A stretch of DNA of 64,000 nucleotides from Rhizobium oryziradicis (GCF_001939045.1 NZ_MKIM01000025.1:1-64000), one strand, 5' to 3'; counted from the stretch's first letter, positions 33,862 through 43,818 are shown. The notes: generated by a model from the sequence alone, not told the origin. Numbers and translations are program-made.

Positions 33862-34421
33862 ACAATAAGTCCTTCGAAATCCGGGGCAAGCAAGGGATGG
33901 TTCTGGTCGCGGGCTGAGAGTTTTTGAACCGGCTGCGGCCAGTCGATCTTCAAAGATGGATCTTGCGCATGTAGCCCCCCTTCTGCCTCAGGCCGAAACG
34001 GTGCTGAATGCATGTAAATCATCCGCACATTGTCGCTCAAAGCCTGAAACCCGTGGGCAAAGCCCGCTGGGATCAACAGGGAACACGCATTGTCTTCAGA
34101 AAGCTCAACAGTCACATGCTGAAGAAATGTCGGCGAGCCGCGCCGCAGATCGACGGCCACGTCAAGAATGCGGCCCTGCACGCAGGTCACCAGCTTGCAC
34201 TCTGCAAAAGGCGCATGTTGAAAATGCATGCCGCGCACGGTGCCTGCAAATCGGGTCGCCGTTTCATTGACCTGCATCACTGGGCCCGGCCAGCCCAGAG
34301 CAGGCAATTCCTCGGCACAGAACAGGCGGCTCAAAAAACCGCGCTCATCACCAAAGCGGGCGCGGGTTAAAAGCGTCAACCCGGCAAGAGCGGTCGGCTG
34401 TGGCTGGAACCGTGTGCTCAT
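33858..34421 (-). CDS. rfbC: RfbC-like 4-dehydro-6-deoxysugar 3,5-epimerase family protein
   Basis: The 187-residue cupin protein has FGDERGFLSRLFCAEELP, VNETATRFAGTVRGMHFQ with the catalytic His region, VDLRRGSPTF and IPAGFAHGFQALSD. It belongs to the RmlC/RfbC family. ATG 34421 shares one base with the rfbG stop (TGATG), so translation is probably coupled; a TTG one codon earlier is less likely. With CDP-glucose pathway genes around it, the substrate is more likely a CDP-keto-sugar than dTDP. Confidence 0.85.
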   Translation of the reverse strand: MSTRFQPQPTALAGLTLLTRARFGDERGFLSRLFCAEELPALGWPGPVMQVNETATRFAGTVRGMHFQHAPFAECKLVTCVQGRILDVAVDLRRGSPTFLQHVTVELSEDNACSLLIPAGFAHGFQALSDNVRMIYMHSAPFRPEAEGGLHAQDPSLKIDWPQPVQKLSARDQNHPLLAPDFEGLIV

Positions 34422-35488
34422 CAAGCCACGTCCCGTGCTAGTGACAGCGCCGCCTGATAGGCCGCAATATCAGCGCGGCAAAGCGTAAGCGCAGACGCAC
34501 CTTGATGTTGCTGCGCATACCAGCGCATCGTGCGCTCAACGGTGTCCTGCAAAGACCACCTTGGACGATACATTAAGCTGTCCATCGCTAACGTGCTGTC
34601 CAGCATCAGATAGCCGGCTTCATGCGGGCCTTCGCTGCCATCGCCCAGCTCAATATGCCCCTCTCCAAAGCTTTTGGCGGCCAGCGTCAGCACTTGGGCA
34701 ACGGAGGCGGCGCTGGCATGGTCGGGGCCAAAATTCAGGGCGGTCAGGGCGTGAGGGTCCAGCCAAAGCTTTTGCGCCATGGCTATATAGCCAGCCAAAG
34801 GCTCCAACACGTGCTGCCATGGCCGCACCGCGTTTGGCCGACGCACATGCACGGGCTGGCCTGTGCTCCAGGCCCGAACGGCATCGGGGATCAACCGATC
34901 GTCGGCCCAATCACCGCCACCGATCACATTCCCGGCCCGCGCCGTGGCGAGGCCGATGGAGTTTTGGGCAAAAAATGAGGCGCGATAGCTGGAAACAACG
35001 ATTTCAGCGGCGGCCTTGCTGGCGCTGTAGGGGTCATGCCCGCCCAAGGGATCAGACTCGATAAAGGCCTTGCCCGTTTCGGCGTTTTCATAGACCTTGT
35101 CGGTGGTAATCACCACGATGGCCTTGACGCGCGGTGCATCTCGCAAGGCCTCCAACACATGCACGGTGCCTTGCACATTGGTTTCAAAGGTTGCTACCGG
35201 ATCACGATAGCCTTGGCGCACCAGCGGCTGGGCGGCAAGATGAAAGACAATCTCTGGATTGATGCTAGCGACCCGCGCTTTTACCGCCGCACGATCTCGC
35301 ACGTCGCACGTCTCAACCGCACCGCCCTGCAACAGATGAAAAAGGCTTGGTGATGTGTCGGGCGCAAGCGAAAGGCCATGGAGCTCAGCCCCCATATCGC
35401 TCAACCATAACCCCAGCCAGCTGCCCTTGAAGCCGGTGTGACCCGTCAGCAGAACCCGTTTGCCGCGCCAAAAGTGAGGATCAATCAT
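34421..35488 (-). CDS. rfbG: CDP-glucose 4,6-dehydratase
   Basis: The 355-residue SDR enzyme starts MIDPHFWRGKRVLLTGHTGF and has the NAD-binding loop GHTGFKG, VVITTDKVYEN, and the catalytic DPYSASKAAAE with Tyr and Lys, plus GNVIGGGDWADDRLIPD. It turns CDP-glucose into CDP-4-keto-6-deoxyglucose. ATG 35488 lies 2 nt after the rfbF stop; the longer upstream frame overlaps rfbF. It is the key branch enzyme for the CDP-sugar of this cluster. Confidence 0.92.
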   Translation of the reverse strand: MIDPHFWRGKRVLLTGHTGFKGSWLGLWLSDMGAELHGLSLAPDTSPSLFHLLQGGAVETCDVRDRAAVKARVASINPEIVFHLAAQPLVRQGYRDPVATFETNVQGTVHVLEALRDAPRVKAIVVITTDKVYENAETGKAFIESDPLGGHDPYSASKAAAEIVVSSYRASFFAQNSIGLATARAGNVIGGGDWADDRLIPDAVRAWSTGQPVHVRRPNAVRPWQHVLEPLAGYIAMAQKLWLDPHALTALNFGPDHASAASVAQVLTLAAKSFGEGHIELGDGSEGPHEAGYLMLDSTLAMDSLMYRPRWSLQDTVERTMRWYAQQHQGASALTLCRADIAAYQAALSLARDVA

Positions 35489-35490
35489 CT

Positions 35491-36261
35491 TTACCAGCTC
35501 TTCCAAGGCGGATTGCCGCTTGCCCAAAGGGCTTCGAGATGATTTTTGTCGCGCAATGTATCCATCGGCTGCCAAAAACCGTCGTGAATATAGGCACATA
35601 GCTCGCCATCATCCGCCAGTCCCATCAAAGGGTCGGCTTCCCACGGCGTGTCATCACCGGCAATACGGTCAATGCATTTGGGCGATAGAACAAAGAAACC
35701 ACCGTTGATGTAACCGGCCTCTCCCACCGGCTTTTCAACAAAGCCGCGCACGCTCACGCCATCCATTTTCAAAGCACCGTAGCGGGCTGGAGGCTGCACG
35801 GCGGTCACCGTTGCCAGTTTGCCGTGCTCTTTGTGAAAGCGAATGGTGGCCGCAACATCGACATCGGATACGCCATCGCCGTAGGTGAAACAAAAGGCTT
35901 CCTCGTCTTTGAGATAGGATGCCACGCGCTTCAGGCGCCCGCCCGTCATCGAGGTTTCGCCAGTATCTACCAGCGTCACCCGCCAGCTCTCGGCATTCTG
36001 CTTGTGAAACTCCATGCGATTTTCGGCAAAATCGAAGGTGATGTCCGACATATGCAGGCCGTAATTGGCGAAATATTCCTTGATAATATAGCCTTTGAAC
36101 CCGCAGCAGATGATGAACTCACGAATGCCGTGGCCATAATAGAGCTTCATGATGTGCCAAAGAATGGGCCGGCCGCCGATTTCAATCATCGGCTTGGGAC
36201 GCAAATGCGTTTCCTCGGAAATGCGCGTACCCAATCCACCTGCGAGAATAACTGCTTTCAT
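35491..36261 (-). CDS. rfbF: Glucose-1-phosphate cytidylyltransferase
   Basis: This 256-residue nucleotidyltransferase starts [20 protein letters not shown] and has [32 protein letters not shown] and [12 protein letters not shown]. It makes CDP-glucose from CTP and glucose-1-phosphate. I chose ATG 36261, as the MKAVILAGG start is universal; two further codons upstream are possible. It opens the tight rfbF-rfbG-rfbC-methyltransferase run, so its promoter lies in 36262-36425. Confidence 0.94.
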   Translation of the reverse strand: MKAVILAGGLGTRISEETHLRPKPMIEIGGRPILWHIMKLYYGHGIREFIICCGFKGYIIKEYFANYGLHMSDITFDFAENRMEFHKQNAESWRVTLVDTGETSMTGGRLKRVASYLKDEEAFCFTYGDGVSDVDVAATIRFHKEHGKLATVTAVQPPARYGALKMDGVSVRGFVEKPVGEAGYINGGFFVLSPKCIDRIAGDDTPWEADPLMGLADDGELCAYIHDGFWQPMDTLRDKNHLEALWASGNPPWKSW

Positions 36262-36425
36262 TCCGCCCACTCCGGAGCGGCCGAGCGCAAAGCCTCACAG
36301 AGGTCTGCTACCGTGCAAACAGCAATCAATGCCATTCTTTGCCCCAATTCAGATTAAACTGGACCAAGCCTAGCGAGGCAAACTGTCGTCAAACTTGTGT
36401 CTTGATGATCAAATCATCATAAACC

Positions 36426-36527
36426 GCGACAGGGCCGTGCGCCAAATATGGCGCGCGGCCCTGTCGCACTTTTAATATGCTGGATAATTTTCTCCTTAAA
36501 TCGATTCCGATTTCAGGAATTATGCAG
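36426..36527. repeat. Composite two-hairpin repeat, copy 1
   Basis: First hairpin 36426-36467: 19-bp arms (GCGACAGGGCCG outward) around AATA with one mismatch. Second hairpin 36480-36527: an imperfect palindrome containing TTAAATCGATTCCGATTT and ending AATTATGCAG. The second overlaps the galE stop codon (36520-36522). A related two-hairpin block occurs at 44332-44436, again at the 3' end of a minus-strand gene, so it may serve as a terminator or RNA-stabilising end. Confidence 0.8.
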
Positions 36528-37551
36528 AAGCAAGAAGCGGCACGATGCCATCCAGAAGGGCAACTTCTGCAACCGGGCTGCGCCGTTCCCATGCAAGTGC
36601 GGTGGCAATGATGGTGTCCAGACCGGGATGAACGGCTGTCCAGCCCAGTTTTTGCCGGGCGATAGTGGGATCGGCAATCACCGATGCACAATCGCCAACA
36701 CGTCGTCCCTGCACCGTGGTGGCGAGCTTTCCCCCCGCCACGCGCTCCACGGCCGCCACAACATCTAGCACCGATGCGCCGCATCCGTAGCCGCAATTGG
36801 CAACCAAAGATTGTTCGCCCGCGCTGAGATAACGCAAAGCCATGGCATGCGCATCCACCAGATCGTCCACGTGAATATAATCGCGCACGCCAGTGCCATC
36901 CTGGGTTGGATAATCCGTGCCATAAATGTTGAGGCTCGCGCGTCGACCCAGCGCCGTCTCACACGCCGCCTTGATCAAATGGGTGGCCCCTCGGGTCGAT
37001 TGGCCCGTGCGTCCTTTCCGCTCAGCGCCTGCAACGTTGAAATACCGCAGCGCGACATAGCGAAAATCAGGGTGAGCACGCGCAGTATCGGCCAGGATAA
37101 GCTCTGTCATCAACTTGGACTGACCATAAGGGCTTTCGGGCTTCAGCGCATCGGTCTCGCGCATCGGCTGGTCGGATTGCGGTGTGCCATAGACGGCAGC
37201 AGTTGAGGAAAAGATGAACTTGCCAATTTTGGCCCGCACCATTTCTTCAATCAGAATGCAGGCCTTCACGGTGTTGTTGTTGTAATAGTCCAGCGGATTT
37301 TCCACGCTGTCGGGCACAACAACAAGACCGGCGAAATGAAAAACCGCCTCTATATTATGGGCGGCAAAGATCTGTCTGAGCACATCGCGATCGCCAACAT
37401 CGCCGTAATAAAACGTGGCCTGAGGCGCAACAGCACTGCGAAAGCCTGTGGTGAGGCGGTCGAGCACAATAACCTCGTGGCCGCTATCAATCAGCGACCA
37501 CACCATATGGCTTCCAATGTAGCCAGCACCACCCGTTACCAAGACTGCCAT
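36520..37551 (-). CDS. galE: UDP-glucose 4-epimerase
   Basis: The 343-residue SDR epimerase starts MAVLVTGGAGYIGSHMVWSL and contains FHFAGLVVVPDSV, SSTAAVYG, SPYGQSKL with catalytic Tyr/Lys, and GVRDYIHVDDLVDAH. It interconverts UDP-glucose and UDP-galactose (or N-acetyl forms). ATG 37551 follows GGAGAGAGCA. It lies upstream of rfbF on the same strand, but a 258-nt gap with repeats separates them, so it may be its own unit. Confidence 0.93.
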   Translation of the reverse strand: MAVLVTGGAGYIGSHMVWSLIDSGHEVIVLDRLTTGFRSAVAPQATFYYGDVGDRDVLRQIFAAHNIEAVFHFAGLVVVPDSVENPLDYYNNNTVKACILIEEMVRAKIGKFIFSSTAAVYGTPQSDQPMRETDALKPESPYGQSKLMTELILADTARAHPDFRYVALRYFNVAGAERKGRTGQSTRGATHLIKAACETALGRRASLNIYGTDYPTQDGTGVRDYIHVDDLVDAHAMALRYLSAGEQSLVANCGYGCGASVLDVVAAVERVAGGKLATTVQGRRVGDCASVIADPTIARQKLGWTAVHPGLDTIIATALAWERRSPVAEVALLDGIVPLLASA

Positions 37552-37710
37552 TGCTCTCTCCAACAAGAGATGATCTCTTGTTTCCCCTATCCCACACTCA
37601 CCTTTTAGCCCGTTAAAATCTTCGAATGGACAATAATAAGTGCGGGACATTTTAGACAGATGGATAATGCAATCTTAACTGATCGAGCGCAACCGTCAGC
37701 GATCGACAGT

Positions 37711-38880
37711 TCACAGTCTGGCGATATAATCGCTCAGCCGTTTGGCTGCATCTTCGATATGGAGCGGATTGCGCAAGAAGCACGCGCGCAGGAAGGTGGA
37801 ACCGCCCGCACCAAAAGCAGTACCGGGTGCAAGGCCGACGCCGGTTTTATCGACAATATCAAGCGCTGCCTTGCGGCTGTCGGTCACGCCATCAATTTCC
37901 AAAAAGGCATAGAGTGCGCCATCAGGCTTGGCGGAGCGCACCCGATTGGTGGCAATCAAAGCATTGAGCAAAATCTCGCGCGATGTGCGGGCGCGCTCGA
38001 TGTTTTCGCGCACGAAGGCATCACCTTCATTCAAGGCCACAACGGCACCGCGCTGCATGAACTGCGCCACACCCGAGGTGGAATATTGAATGAGATTTTC
38101 CAAGACCTGTCCAATTTCCGGTGGAGCCACCAGCCAACCAACCCGCCAACCCGTCATCGACCAGTTCTTGGAAAAGGAATTGGCGAATATAACCCGATCG
38201 CCCTCTTCCATCACATCCAGAAAGGATGGTGCGCGACGCTCGCCAACAAAATAGTACAGCGCATAAATCTCATCAGCCAGAATCCAAAGGCCGTGCTTGC
38301 GGGCCAATGCCAGAATGGCTTTCAAATCCTCAAGGCTTGCTGTCCAGCCGGTGGGGTTGGATGGCGTATTGATAAACAGAGCTTTGGTTTTGGGCGTAAT
38401 GGCCTTTTCCAATCGCCCAAGATCGAGCTTCCAGCCACCGTCAACATAATCGATCTCAACACCCACGGCCTTGGTCCCGGCAATGTTGATGGCAGAGACA
38501 ATGTTGGGCCAGCAAGGCGAAAGATAGATCATCTCGTCGCCCGGCTGGGTCATGGCCTGCACGGCAAGCTGTATCGCCTGCATGCCCGAGCCCGTGACAT
38601 AGAAATGCTCTGGAGAGAGCGAGGCTGCAAAATGGCGCTGATAATAATCGGACAAGGCCTGACGCAATTCAGGAATGCCGCGCTGCCAGGTGTAAAATGT
38701 CTCGCCGCCCAAAAGCGCTGCACTTGCGGCGCGATTGATAAAATCGGGGGTCGGCAAATCCCCTTCACCGGCCCAGAGCGGCAAAAGATTGTCACGCCCG
38801 CGGGCGTAATTGATGATTTCCACGATACCGCTCTCCGGGGCATCGGTGGCACGTTGGCTCAGGCTGTTGATCAGGGACAT
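37711..38880 (-). CDS. Class I/II PLP-dependent aminotransferase
   Basis: This 389-residue enzyme has WAGEGDLPTPDFI, TGSGMQAIQLAVQA, NTPSNPTGW, LADEIYALYYF and the Schiff-base Lys in SFSKNWSMTGWRVGW, with RACFLR for the carboxylate near the end. It belongs to the aspartate/aromatic aminotransferase superfamily; the amino acid cannot be fixed from sequence alone. ATG 38880 has GGAGC upstream. It is a single gene between the glycan cluster and mscL. Confidence 0.9.
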   Translation of the reverse strand: MSLINSLSQRATDAPESGIVEIINYARGRDNLLPLWAGEGDLPTPDFINRAASAALLGGETFYTWQRGIPELRQALSDYYQRHFAASLSPEHFYVTGSGMQAIQLAVQAMTQPGDEMIYLSPCWPNIVSAINIAGTKAVGVEIDYVDGGWKLDLGRLEKAITPKTKALFINTPSNPTGWTASLEDLKAILALARKHGLWILADEIYALYYFVGERRAPSFLDVMEEGDRVIFANSFSKNWSMTGWRVGWLVAPPEIGQVLENLIQYSTSGVAQFMQRGAVVALNEGDAFVRENIERARTSREILLNALIATNRVRSAKPDGALYAFLEIDGVTDSRKAALDIVDKTGVGLAPGTAFGAGGSTFLRACFLRNPLHIEDAAKRLSDYIARL

Positions 38881-38991
38881 GGCAAAGCTCCTACATTGCT
38901 TCGTTCATAGCCGAAGCAAAGCAAGAAATCCCATGATAAAGCGTGGCGGATTGATTGTTTTTGGTGATGTTTCAGCACAATCCATAACGCC

Positions 38992-39024
38992 TAAAAATAT
39001 GCGACAGCCAAAGCGCTGTCGCAT
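38992..39024 (-). terminator. Rho-independent terminator of mscL
   Basis: Read on the minus strand: ATGCGACAGCGC, a short TTTG loop, then GCTGTCGCAT (38999-39024) and ATTTTTA. It starts 7 nt after the mscL stop at 39031. Confidence 0.8.
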
Positions 39025-39030
39025 CATTTT

Positions 39031-39483
39031 TTAAACGGATTTTTCTTTCAGCAAATCCCGGATCTCGGTCAACAGCTGCACATCGGCTGGCGGAGGGGCT
39101 GCCTTGGTCTCGGCCTTTTCCTGCCGCTCCAATTGCTTGCGAAGCGTATTCACGCCCTTGACCATAAGGAAAATGATCCATGCCAAAATGACAAAGTTGA
39201 TCACCACCGTGAGAAAATTGCCGTAGGCGAACACGGCACCCTGCTTGCGGGCTTCGGCCAGCGACAGCGCTGTTACCTTGTCGCTCAGCGGAATAAAATA
39301 ATTGGAAAAATCAAAGCCGCCAAACACCACACCGACCACCGGCATAACAATGTCATTGACCAGTGAGGTGACGATCAAGCCAAAGGCCCCACCAATAATC
39401 ACGCCAACGGCGAGATCCATAACATTGCCGCGGGCAATAAAGGATTTGAATTCATTTAGCACTTTTGTCCCTTTCACCACCAT
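39031..39483 (-). CDS. mscL: Large-conductance mechanosensitive channel
   Basis: The 150-residue MscL protein has the pore helix start [40 protein letters not shown], the second membrane helix ([16 protein letters not shown]) and a C-terminal helix ending [13 protein letters not shown]. The channel opens under membrane tension to release solutes in osmotic downshock. ATG 39483 lies behind AAAGGACAAGGC; a longer frame upstream to 39576 has no support. Confidence 0.95.
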   Translation of the reverse strand: MVVKGTKVLNEFKSFIARGNVMDLAVGVIIGGAFGLIVTSLVNDIVMPVVGVVFGGFDFSNYFIPLSDKVTALSLAEARKQGAVFAYGNFLTVVINFVILAWIIFLMVKGVNTLRKQLERQEKAETKAAPPPADVQLLTEIRDLLKEKSV

Positions 39484-39674
39484 GCCTTGTCCTTTTTTCA
39501 GTTTAGCAGAATGATCAAAAGTGAAGCAAGCAAACGTTGCGCGAAAGACACTCTGATCTGCCATCGCAGAACGCATAACATCCGTGTTTGTTTCGACTTA
39601 TTGCCAATACAGTACCGATTTCAAATTGCACCAACATGACCTAAGCTCATAGCCGGAATGGGAGGGGCAAAACA

Positions 39675-42600
39675 GTGCTTCCGGCATGGCTGATCATCAC
39701 GGCGTCAATTCTCTATCTGCTGCTGCTTTTTGCCGTGGCCAGCTTTGGCGACCGCTTGAGCCGCCGCCGAAGCGGGCCTGCGCGCGGACGACCCTTGGTC
39801 TATGGCCTGTCGCTTGCGGTCTATTGCACATCATGGACCTATTTTGGCGGCGTTGGTCTGGCTGCCGATCGCGGGCTGGAATTCATGGGCATTTACATTG
39901 GCCCAATTTTGATGCTGACGCTGGGCATGCCGCTGATGCGGCGCATGATCGAGATTGCCAAGGCGGAAAAGCTCACCTCCGGGGCCGATTTTGTCGCCGC
40001 CCGTTATGGCAAAAATCCGATTGTTGGCATGTTGGTGACGGTGATTTCGCTGGCCGGTTCCATTCCCTATATCGCCCTGCAGCTGAAAGCCGTGTCCAAT
40101 TCCGTGACCGTCATGGTCAATCCGCTCGATTATGGCATTGGCACCGGCAATCTCTATTTTCTCGATCTGGCTTTGGTGGTGACGCTGACGCTGGCCTGTT
40201 TCGCCATGGTGTTTGGCACACGGCACACGGATGCCACAGAGCATCAGGACGGGCTTATTCTCGCGATTTCCATGGAATCCGTCGTCAAGCTTCTGGCCTT
40301 TCTGACCCTGGGCATCACGGTTGTTTTCTTCCTGTTCGAAGGGCCTGTCGATCTATGGCATGCGGCAACACAAAGCCCGCAGGTGATGGCGGCCCTGAGC
40401 CATGAAACGCCGATCAGTCGCTGGATTTTGCTGACCGCCCTGTCCGGCTTTGCGATTTTGATGTTGCCGCGCCAGTTTCATGTCACCGTGGTGGAAAATC
40501 GCACCCCCCGCGAATTGAAAGCGGCGCGCTTTTTGCTGCCAGCCTATCTGATTGCCATCAATCTGTTTGTGCTTCCCGCCGCGATTGGCGGGCTTTTGGC
40601 GTTTAATGGCGCGGGCAATGCCGATCTTTATGTGCTCTCGCTGCCGCTCTCCCATGGTTTGCCCGTGGTTTCGCTTATCACCTTTCTTGGCGGTTTTTCT
40701 GCCGCAACGGCGATGGTGATTGTGGAAACCGTGGCGCTGGCCATTATGATTTCCAACGATATTGTCATGCCCATCCTGCTGCGGCGTGGCTTTAATCAGC
40801 ACTATAGTGCCTCGCAAAGCCTCGCCAAGATCCTGCTGATCATACGGCGTCTGGCGATCTTGGCCGTTTTGCTGCTGGGCTATGCCTATTATCGGCTTGC
40901 CAATGATGATCGTGGCCTGTCCTCCATTGGCCTTTTGGCTTTTGCTGCCATTGCCCAGATTGCGCCTCCCCTGCTGGGTGGACTGATCTGGCGACGGGCC
41001 AATGCGCGTGGGGCCATTCTGGGCCTGACCTTGGGGTTTCTGGCCTGGATTTATATGCTGCTGCTGCCCAGCTTCGGGCTGGATGCCCATAAGGATCTGG
41101 CCCCGCAGATTTTATCCTTCCTGTTTCCCGGCGTGAGTGCCTTTTCCGGTCCTGATCCTGATCTGCTATTGAATGCAACGGTTCTCAGCCTCATCATCAA
41201 CACGCTGGCTTTTGTGCTGGGCAGTCTCAGCCGCAATCCAAAACCGGTTGAGCGCATTCAGTCCGGCATTTTTGTGCGTGGTCACTTACGCTCTCAATTT
41301 GCCACACGCGGCTGGAAAACGCGGGTCAGCACGGGGGATTTGAAAACAGCCATTGCCCGCTATCTTGGGCAGGAGCGCATGGAGCGCTCGCTCAAAAGCT
41401 ATGAGCGCACGGCCGGGCGGCGTTTGGACGATGACGCCCCTGCCGACATGGCCTTTATCCATTTTACCGAGCAATTGCTGGGCAGTGCCATTGGTTCGGC
41501 CTCGGCCCGGCTGGTGCTGTCACTGATTTTACAAAAGGTGGAGGATACCTCTGCCGATACCGCGTGGCTGCTGGATCAGGCCAGCGAAGCGCTGCATTAT
41601 AACCAGGATATGCTGCAAACGGCGCTGTCCCAGATGGATCAGGGCATCGCCGTGTTTGACACATCCGGCCGATTGACCATCTGGAACCGCCGGTTTCGTG
41701 ATCTGCTGGATCTGCCCGATGAAATGGGACAAGTGGGCGTGCCTTTGCATGACATTGTCGAACAATTGCGCGCGCGTGGCGATATTGCGCCGAAGCAGGA
41801 AGCCAGTGTGCTGGCCAATTTCCATCATCTTGATGCGCCGTTTCAACTGGTTCTGGCCAATGGCGAGCGCATTGTCGAGGTGCGTTGCAATGCCATGCCA
41901 GACAAGGGGTTGGTGGCGACCTTCACCGACATTAGCCAGCGTGTGGCTGCGGATCGCGCCTTGAAACAAGCCAATGAAACGCTGGAACAGCGGGTGATTG
42001 CCCGCACCGCCGAGCTGACCCACGTCAACAAAGCCTTAGCGGAAGCCCGCGCCAGTGCGGATGAGGCCAATATTGGCAAGACCCGTTTCTTTGCCGCCGC
42101 TGGCCACGATATTTTGCAGCCGCTGAATGCGGCAAGGCTCTATTCGTCGGCCTTGGTCGAGCGCATTGGCCCATCGGATGACGCGGTTCTGGCCCGCAAT
42201 ATTGATTCCGCGCTGGAATCTGTCGAGCTGATTTTGGGGGCTGTTCTGGATCTTTCCCGGCTGGACACCGGTGCCATGAAACCGCGCTTTGCATCGGTTG
42301 CCCTGCACGACCTTCTGGAGCGTATCCGCACCGATTTCGAGCCAATGGCACGGGAGAAAAACCTCAAACTCGTCATCATGCCCACCAATCTCTCTGTGCG
42401 GTCTGACCCCAACCTGTTGCGGCGCCTTGTGCAAAATCTGGTGTCGAATGCCATCAAATACACACCATCGGGCAAGGTTCTGGTGGGGGTGCGCAAACGC
42501 GGCGATCAGGCCGTTATTCAGGTGACCGATTCAGGCATCGGCATTCCCTCCTCCAAATTTCGCACCGTGTTCAAAGAGTTTGCCCGATTGGATGAGGGCA

Positions 42601-43187
42601 TGAAAAATGCCTCCGGTCTGGGCCTGGGCCTTTCGATTGTGGATCGTATCGCCCGGGTTCTCAAACATCCGGTGGAGCTGGAATCCCAGCCGGAGCGCGG
42701 CACCAGTTTTCGCGTCACCATGCCTTTGGCCAAGGCCAATGCGGTGCCGCTGCAAAGCACGCAACACCAAGCCTCGCCATCGCCAGCACCATCGCTGCTC
42801 AGGGGAGTGCGGGTTTTGTGCATCGATAACGAGCCTGACATTCTGGAAGGCATGCGTTTGCTGATTAGTGGCTGGGGTTGTTTGGTTATCAGTGCTGGCT
42901 CCGTTGAAGAGCTTGATGACATTGTCAAACACCATCCCGAGCCACCCGATGTGATTATTGCCGATTATCATCTGGGCGACGGCAGCGGCATAGGTGCCAT
43001 CTTGCGCCTGCGCGCGCTGTATCACCAGCCAGTTCCCGGTCTTCTGATCACCGCCGACCGCACCATGGACGTGCGCCATGAAGCCGAGCGCCAGTCCATC
43101 ACCGTGCAACACAAGCCGGTCAAGCCGGCAGCACTCCGGGCCTTTCTGACCCAAGTCTCATCAACGCGCCGCAATGCTGCCGAATAG
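39675..43187 (+). CDS. Solute-symporter-fused hybrid histidine kinase/response regulator
   Basis: The 1170-residue protein begins with 12-13 membrane helices of the sodium:solute symporter family (to about residue 500), as in CbrA-type sensors. A PAS domain follows (about 640-760: GIAVFDTSGRLTIWNRRFRD), then a coiled coil, the kinase with AAAGHDILQPLNAARLYSS (His about 810), the N box NLVSNAIKYT, DSGIGI and GLGLGLSIVDR, and a receiver with the acceptor Asp in IIADYHLGDGSG (about 1097). GTG 39675 sits behind GGAGGGG. It is likely a nutrient-uptake-linked phosphorelay sensor. No partner regulator is adjacent. Confidence 0.92.
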   Translation: MLPAWLIITASILYLLLLFAVASFGDRLSRRRSGPARGRPLVYGLSLAVYCTSWTYFGGVGLAADRGLEFMGIYIGPILMLTLGMPLMRRMIEIAKAEKLTSGADFVAARYGKNPIVGMLVTVISLAGSIPYIALQLKAVSNSVTVMVNPLDYGIGTGNLYFLDLALVVTLTLACFAMVFGTRHTDATEHQDGLILAISMESVVKLLAFLTLGITVVFFLFEGPVDLWHAATQSPQVMAALSHETPISRWILLTALSGFAILMLPRQFHVTVVENRTPRELKAARFLLPAYLIAINLFVLPAAIGGLLAFNGAGNADLYVLSLPLSHGLPVVSLITFLGGFSAATAMVIVETVALAIMISNDIVMPILLRRGFNQHYSASQSLAKILLIIRRLAILAVLLLGYAYYRLANDDRGLSSIGLLAFAAIAQIAPPLLGGLIWRRANARGAILGLTLGFLAWIYMLLLPSFGLDAHKDLAPQILSFLFPGVSAFSGPDPDLLLNATVLSLIINTLAFVLGSLSRNPKPVERIQSGIFVRGHLRSQFATRGWKTRVSTGDLKTAIARYLGQERMERSLKSYERTAGRRLDDDAPADMAFIHFTEQLLGSAIGSASARLVLSLILQKVEDTSADTAWLLDQASEALHYNQDMLQTALSQMDQGIAVFDTSGRLTIWNRRFRDLLDLPDEMGQVGVPLHDIVEQLRARGDIAPKQEASVLANFHHLDAPFQLVLANGERIVEVRCNAMPDKGLVATFTDISQRVAADRALKQANETLEQRVIARTAELTHVNKALAEARASADEANIGKTRFFAAAGHDILQPLNAARLYSSALVERIGPSDDAVLARNIDSALESVELILGAVLDLSRLDTGAMKPRFASVALHDLLERIRTDFEPMAREKNLKLVIMPTNLSVRSDPNLLRRLVQNLVSNAIKYTPSGKVLVGVRKRGDQAVIQVTDSGIGIPSSKFRTVFKEFARLDEGMKNASGLGLGLSIVDRIARVLKHPVELESQPERGTSFRVTMPLAKANAVPLQSTQHQASPSPAPSLLRGVRVLCIDNEPDILEGMRLLISGWGCLVISAGSVEELDDIVKHHPEPPDVIIADYHLGDGSGIGAILRLRALYHQPVPGLLITADRTMDVRHEAERQSITVQHKPVKPAALRAFLTQVSSTRRNAAE

Positions 43188-43238
43188 CCAATAAACTCAG
43201 CCAGAAAGGCTGCCAGGAATGGCGCTTCAGAAAACCAG

Positions 43239-43278
43239 TTTACATCAAGTCGAATCGCGGATATATTTTATCCACGAT
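43239..43278 (+). promoter_or_regulatory. Promoter with operator-like palindrome before the Rrf2 gene
   Basis: A -35-like TTTACA (43239-43244) and a -10-like TATATT (43262-43267) are 17 nt apart. A palindrome at 43254-43278, ATCGCGGATA-TATTT-TATCCACGAT (one mismatch), covers the -10. Rrf2 regulators often bind such sites; this suggests autorepression of the two-gene unit. Confidence 0.65.
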
Positions 43279-43292
43279 TAAGGGGATGCGCT

Positions 43293-43793
43293 ATGAAACT
43301 GGGCGACGGTGTGGAACAGGCAATACACAGCATGGCAATGCTTGCCTGTCTGGAAGAGGGAAGTACGCTCTCTGCTTCGGCCTTGGCTGAATATCACGGC
43401 GTGTCACCCAGCTATCTGCTCAAGCATATGCAGGCGCTTTCATCTGCCGATCTCGTGGACACGGTGCCTGGCCCCAAAGGTGGCTATCGCCTAAAGCGCA
43501 AACCCGATGACATTAGCCTTTTGGATATTGTTCTGGCGGTTGAGGGGCCGCAACCGGCCTTTCGCTGCAATGAAATTCGCCAGCGAGGCCCCAATCCCCT
43601 GCCTGCGCGGTATTTTGACAAGCCCTGCGGCATTGCCGCGAAAATGTTGGCGGCAGAGCGCGTCTACCGAGCAGAACTTGCCAAGACCAGCATCACGGAT
43701 CTGATGCAAGATTTGCAAGAAACTGATGACGGCGCTATCGCCGCCCGCGGCTGCGCATTTCTCGACATCCATGAACGCAAACAGGTGCGTTGA
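43293..43793 (+). CDS. Rrf2-family transcriptional regulator
   Basis: This 166-residue winged-helix regulator has the Rrf2 recognition core (LAEYHGVSPSYLLKHMQALS, TVPGPKGGYRLKR, ISLLDIVLAVEG). Two or more Cys (FRCNEIRQRG, DKPCGIAAKM) could ligate iron-sulfur or sense redox, but the spacing differs from IscR. ATG 43293 follows AAGGGG. The next gene, an AhpD-fold protein, starts 25 nt after its stop. The palindromic operator upstream suggests autoregulation. Confidence 0.88.
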   Translation: MKLGDGVEQAIHSMAMLACLEEGSTLSASALAEYHGVSPSYLLKHMQALSSADLVDTVPGPKGGYRLKRKPDDISLLDIVLAVEGPQPAFRCNEIRQRGPNPLPARYFDKPCGIAAKMLAAERVYRAELAKTSITDLMQDLQETDDGAIAARGCAFLDIHERKQVR

Positions 43794-43818
43794 TACGCGC
43801 CACACGGAAAGGAAAACC

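Noticed and set aside
37660..38910. 416-residue frame opposite the aminotransferase
   Set aside because: Antisense to a gene with intact PLP motifs.
40353..41090. 245-residue minus-strand frame
   Set aside because: Antisense to the membrane part of the hybrid kinase and compositionally biased.
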